Below, piece after piece: positions 33,945 through 36,193 of a DNA stretch of 36,193 bases. Below the pieces are notes generated by a model. The model worked only from the letters and a program-made list of their open reading frames with translations, made no database searches and was not told the DNA's origin. A program made the position numbers and the translations under genes. Each line of letters opens with the position of its first letter. Position 1 is the first letter of the stretch. The DNA is from Acidimicrobiales bacterium (GTDB lineage Bacteria > Actinomycetota > Acidimicrobiia > Acidimicrobiales > RAAP-2). Location of the stretch: assembly GCA_017883025.1 (NCBI GenBank), contig JADGOH010000028.1, positions 1-36,193 of the forward strand. Reading direction: 5' to 3'.

Positions 33945-33986
33945 CCCCGCGCACGCCGTCCGGACGCGTTGCCGGCGGAGGCCGGG

Positions 33987-34397
33987 TCAGCCGCCCTTGC
34001 CGGCCACGTGCTGGATCATCCAGCCGTTGCCGTCGGGGTCGTGGACCTCGAAGAACGAGTTGTAGTCGCGCCCCTCGGGGTCCGGGCCGTCGACCTGGGT
34101 GCCGGCCTCGAAATGGACGACCCCGCTGGGCCCGGCACCCCGGGCGACGAGCTCGGCATGTGCGGCGTCGATGTCCGGCACCACCAGGTGGAGGCCCTGG
34201 ACGGCGCCTGCCGAATCGGGGTTGAGCATGAGCGCGATCGAGCAGGCCGAGCCCGGGGGGGTGGCCTGGACCACCCGGAACGTCGGGCTGCCCTGGTGGT
34301 CGACCAGCAGGTCGAAGCCCATGGCGTCCAGATAGAAGGCCTTGGCGCGGTCCTGGTCGGCCACGGGGACCACCACCAGTTCGAGCTTCCAGTCCAT
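33987..34397 (-). CDS. VOC (glyoxalase/bleomycin-resistance fold) protein
   Basis: A 136-residue protein with two beta-alpha-beta-beta-beta modules of the vicinal-oxygen-chelate superfamily: MDWKLELVVVPVADQDRAKAFYLDAMGFDLL, then GLHLVVPDIDAAHAELVARG and FEVHDPDGNGWMIQHV. The glutamate and histidine positions used for metal in glyoxalase I are only partly conserved, so the substrate cannot be guessed. GAGGAGG upstream of ATG 34397 is a strong Shine-Dalgarno. It follows the GAP-family gene by 25 nt, probably as the last gene of the leftward bioB-bsaP series. Confidence 0.85.
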   Translation of the reverse strand: MDWKLELVVVPVADQDRAKAFYLDAMGFDLLVDHQGSPTFRVVQATPPGSACSIALMLNPDSAGAVQGLHLVVPDIDAAHAELVARGAGPSGVVHFEAGTQVDGPDPEGRDYNSFFEVHDPDGNGWMIQHVAGKGG

Positions 34398-34422
34398 GTG
34401 CCTGCCTCCTCGACGGACCCGG

Positions 34423-35097
34423 TCAGGGGAGCGCCTCGATGCCCTTCACGACGAGGTAGACGGCGAAGACCACCTCGATGACGACACCGATCCTACGGGC
34501 GTTCGCGCTGACCCATGCATGGGTGGCATCCAGCATCGGGTCGGCACCCGACCCGAGCACCGTGACCAGGAGGACGGGCGCGAGTACCGGGACCAGCACG
34601 ATCACGTAGAGCACGGCGAACACGGCGACCCTGGTCGCGGTGACGGTCGGCGAGTGGGTGATCTCGTGCATCGCCGGCAGCACCAGCAGGAGGGTCGAGA
34701 AATTGACGACCATGCCGAGGGCGCCCACCCCGACGAACCAGCCGGTCGAGGCCGTGCCCAGCCGGTCGGACACCTTCGACGGCTGCTGTTCGCCCACGGT
34801 CGGCCGCCGCATGAGCGAGCGCAGGGCCAAGAGGGCGAGCAGGCCCCCGCTGGCGAACAGGATCGCGGCGTCGGTGGCCGACTTGTGATCTGCATGGTGC
34901 GGGCGCACCCGCTGCAGCGCGGTCACACACAGGATGCAGAAGGCGCCGAGCACGAGTGCGGCGCCGAGCGCGAGGGCCCAGGCCCGGGCCAGGCGGTGGG
35001 TGGTCCCGGTCAGGACCAGGAGCTGCAGAGCCAGCAGGGTGGGGCTGACGGCCGCTCCCAGGGCCAGCGGCAGCACGGCAACCAGCAGCGACCCCAT
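34423..35097 (-). CDS. GAP/Sap family membrane protein (SfLAP-like)
   Basis: A 224-residue integral membrane protein with about six hydrophobic helices, e.g. LLVAVLPLALGAAVSPTLL, ARAWALALGAALVLGAFCI and VFAVLYVIVLVPVLAPVLLV. It resembles the mycobacterial sulfolipid-1-addressing and GPL-addressing proteins, thought to help export glycolipids to the cell surface; LysE-like exporters share the plan. Cargo here is unknown. ATG 35097 is preceded by TACGTT with a 6-nt gap, so it can be transcribed separately although bsaP lies 59 nt upstream on the same strand. Confidence 0.75.
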   Translation of the reverse strand: MGSLLVAVLPLALGAAVSPTLLALQLLVLTGTTHRLARAWALALGAALVLGAFCILCVTALQRVRPHHADHKSATDAAILFASGGLLALLALRSLMRRPTVGEQQPSKVSDRLGTASTGWFVGVGALGMVVNFSTLLLVLPAMHEITHSPTVTATRVAVFAVLYVIVLVPVLAPVLLVTVLGSGADPMLDATHAWVSANARRIGVVIEVVFAVYLVVKGIEALP

Positions 35098-35103
35098 GGG
35101 GTC

Positions 35104-35109
35104 AACGTA
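35104..35109 (-). promoter_or_regulatory. Putative -10 box of the GAP-family gene (TACGTT)
   Basis: Ends 6 nt before ATG 35097. It lies in the short gap after bsaP. Confidence 0.5.
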
Positions 35110-35156
35110 CTCCCCGGCTCCGCAGCCTCCCGGGACCGCGGCGGGCGAAGTACGGG

Positions 35157-35360
35157 TCAGCCGGCGGTGAGCTCCCCGTGGTCGCGGCACCGGGCCCGGT
35201 AGCCGCCGGGCGTCACGGTGACCGTCAGCCGACGCCCGCAGTTCGGGCAGAACCGGGGCGGGTCGAGCGTGCGGCGGCAACCGATGCACGACACCGAACC
35301 ACAACTCGTGCAGTGGGAGCCGGTGGCGGACCCGGGGGCGCCGTCCTCCACGGTGTCCAC
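35157..35360 (-). CDS. bsaP: Biotin synthase auxiliary protein BsaP
   Basis: A 67-residue Cys-rich protein directly downstream of bioB (11-nt gap). It has paired cysteines in HCTSCGSVSCIGC, then the segment LDPPRFCPNCGRRLTV followed by VTVTPGGYRARCRDHGE, matching what I recall of actinobacterial BsaP. This small iron-sulfur protein is needed by mycobacterial-type BioB to make biotin from dethiobiotin. Seven cysteines could hold a cluster or zinc. The start is uncertain: GTG 35360 or the in-frame GTG 35351, neither with a good Shine-Dalgarno. A generic zinc-ribbon protein is the alternative, but the neighbour makes BsaP likely. Family role is from the mycobacterial work; its action here is inference. 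Confidence 0.8.
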   Translation of the reverse strand: MDTVEDGAPGSATGSHCTSCGSVSCIGCRRTLDPPRFCPNCGRRLTVTVTPGGYRARCRDHGELTAG

Positions 35361-35371
35361 CGGTGGTCTGC

Positions 35372-36193
35372 TCAGAGGACGCCGGTCAGGGCGCCCACGG
35401 GCATGCGGAGGTCCGACAGCATCTGCAGGTCCTCGTCGGCCGAGCGGCCGAGGGTGGTCAGGTAGTTGCCGACGATGAGGGCGTTGATGCCCGAGGTCAT
35501 CCCCATCGACTGGAGCTCGCGCAGCGTCACCTCGCGTCCGCCGGCGTAGCGCAGGATGACGCCCGGGAGGCCGAGGCGGAAGAGGGCGATCCAGCGGATG
35601 GCCTCCCAGGCCGCCACCGGCTGCTCGCCGCCGAGCGGGGTGCCCGGGCGGGGGTTCAGGAAGTTGAGCGGTACCTCGGTGGGGTCGAGCTCCTGGAGCT
35701 GGGTGAGCAGTTCGATGCGCTGCTGGTCCGTCTCCCCCATGCCGATCAGGGCCCCGCAGCACAGCTCCATGCCGTGGTCGCGCACCAAGTGGCAGGTCTC
35801 CTCGCGCTCCTCCCACGTGTGGGTCGTGACCACGTTGGGGAAGAACGACCTCGAGGTCTCCAGGTTGTGGTTGTACCGGTGGACCCCGCCCTCGGCGAAC
35901 CGTCGGGCCTGGTCCTCGGTCAACAGGCCGGCGCTGACGGCCACGTTGAGGCCCGTGCGCTCCCGGACCATCGGGACCAGTTCGAGGATCCGCTGCATGG
36001 TCCGTTCGTCGGGGCCGCGGACGGCAAGCACGATGCAGAACTCGGTGGCGCCGGCGGCCTTCGTCTCCTCGGCCGCCTGCAGGACCTCGTCGGCGTCCAG
36101 GAACGGGGTCGCCTTGACCGGGGTGTCGAACCGGGACGACTGCGAGCAGAAGTGGCAGTCCTCGGGGCAGCCGCCGGTCTTGGCCGACAGGAT
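35372..36193 (-). CDS. bioB: Biotin synthase (3' part, cut by the window edge)
   Basis: A radical-SAM enzyme that inserts sulfur into dethiobiotin, the last step of biotin synthesis. 273 residues of the C-terminal part are visible; the start lies beyond 36193. The radical-SAM cysteines are [10 protein letters not shown], preceded by AKTGG. Downstream are [10 protein letters not shown] and [52 protein letters not shown] and [16 protein letters not shown], all BioB signatures. The frame is intact to TGA at 35374-35372. It heads a leftward series with bsaP and is 13 kb from bioAFD, on the opposite strand. Confidence 0.95.
   Translation of the reverse strand: MLSAKTGGCPEDCHFCSQSSRFDTPVKATPFLDADEVLQAAEETKAAGATEFCIVLAVRGPDERTMQRILELVPMVRERTGLNVAVSAGLLTEDQARRFAEGGVHRYNHNLETSRSFFPNVVTTHTWEEREETCHLVRDHGMELCCGALIGMGETDQQRIELLTQLQELDPTEVPLNFLNPRPGTPLGGEQPVAAWEAIRWIALFRLGLPGVILRYAGGREVTLRELQSMGMTSGINALIVGNYLTTLGRSADEDLQMLSDLRMPVGALTGVL

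Overview
The window is GC-rich DNA (about 70% by eye) from a free-living actinobacterium. The gene set is actinobacterial: RF2 without a programmed frameshift, FtsEX, DUF2332, DUF3039, the SCO6745 family, an F420-type flavin oxidoreductase remnant, a Sap/GAP membrane protein and the biotin synthase auxiliary protein BsaP. Acidimicrobiia is my best guess from gene content and order, but this is inference: no rRNA or tRNA is present and no search was run. I see no insertion sequence, prophage or CRISPR array.

Layout, left to right. (1) 1-6.5 kb, core genes: hpf, secA, prfB, ftsE, ftsX. (2) 6.6-14.5 kb, hydrolases and lipid metabolism: a secreted lipase and a beta-lactamase-fold hydrolase (divergent), an RmlA-type nucleotidyltransferase, an acyl-CoA synthetase, an acyl-CoA dehydrogenase, an HSL-type esterase and a small membrane protein with a Cys/His-rich tail. 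(3) 14.5-18.4 kb, accessory stretch of less extreme codon use: a cupin, a TetR-like regulator, a methyltransferase and a DUF2332 protein. (4) 18.5-22.3 kb, cofactors: an archaeal-type riboflavin synthase diverging from an overlapping bioA-bioF-bioD operon. (5) 22.4-25.7 kb: a patatin-like phospholipase, an SCO6745-family protein and a two-gene NfeD/SPFH membrane unit. (6) 25.7-30.7 kb, leftward: maf-dus-SDR/DUF2867, tightly overlapping, then an ABC-F ATPase. (7) 30.7-36.2 kb: DUF3039, a sulfotransferase, a lipoprotein, a frameshifted flavin oxidoreductase pseudogene, a fatty-acid desaturase, and a leftward bioB-bsaP-GAP-VOC series whose bioB runs off the right edge.

Biotin synthesis is split in two. 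bioAFD makes dethiobiotin from KAPA precursors, and bioB with its auxiliary gene bsaP lies about 13 kb away on the other strand. No convincing BioC, BioH or BioI is present, so pimelate supply must be encoded elsewhere.

The strongest pattern not explained by gene calls is the promoter architecture. At least 11 genes, two short upstream reading frames and possibly the two hydrolases at 8 kb have a TANNNT hexamer ending only 5-9 nt before the start codon. This is what leaderless mRNAs look like. Genes without it mostly carry Shine-Dalgarno sequences or sit inside operons. Other points of interest are the archaeal-type RibC, the BioB-BsaP pair, the minimal NfeD beside an SPFH protein, two leaderless upstream micro-ORFs, and palindromes placed at the predicted promoters of the TetR gene and the desaturase.
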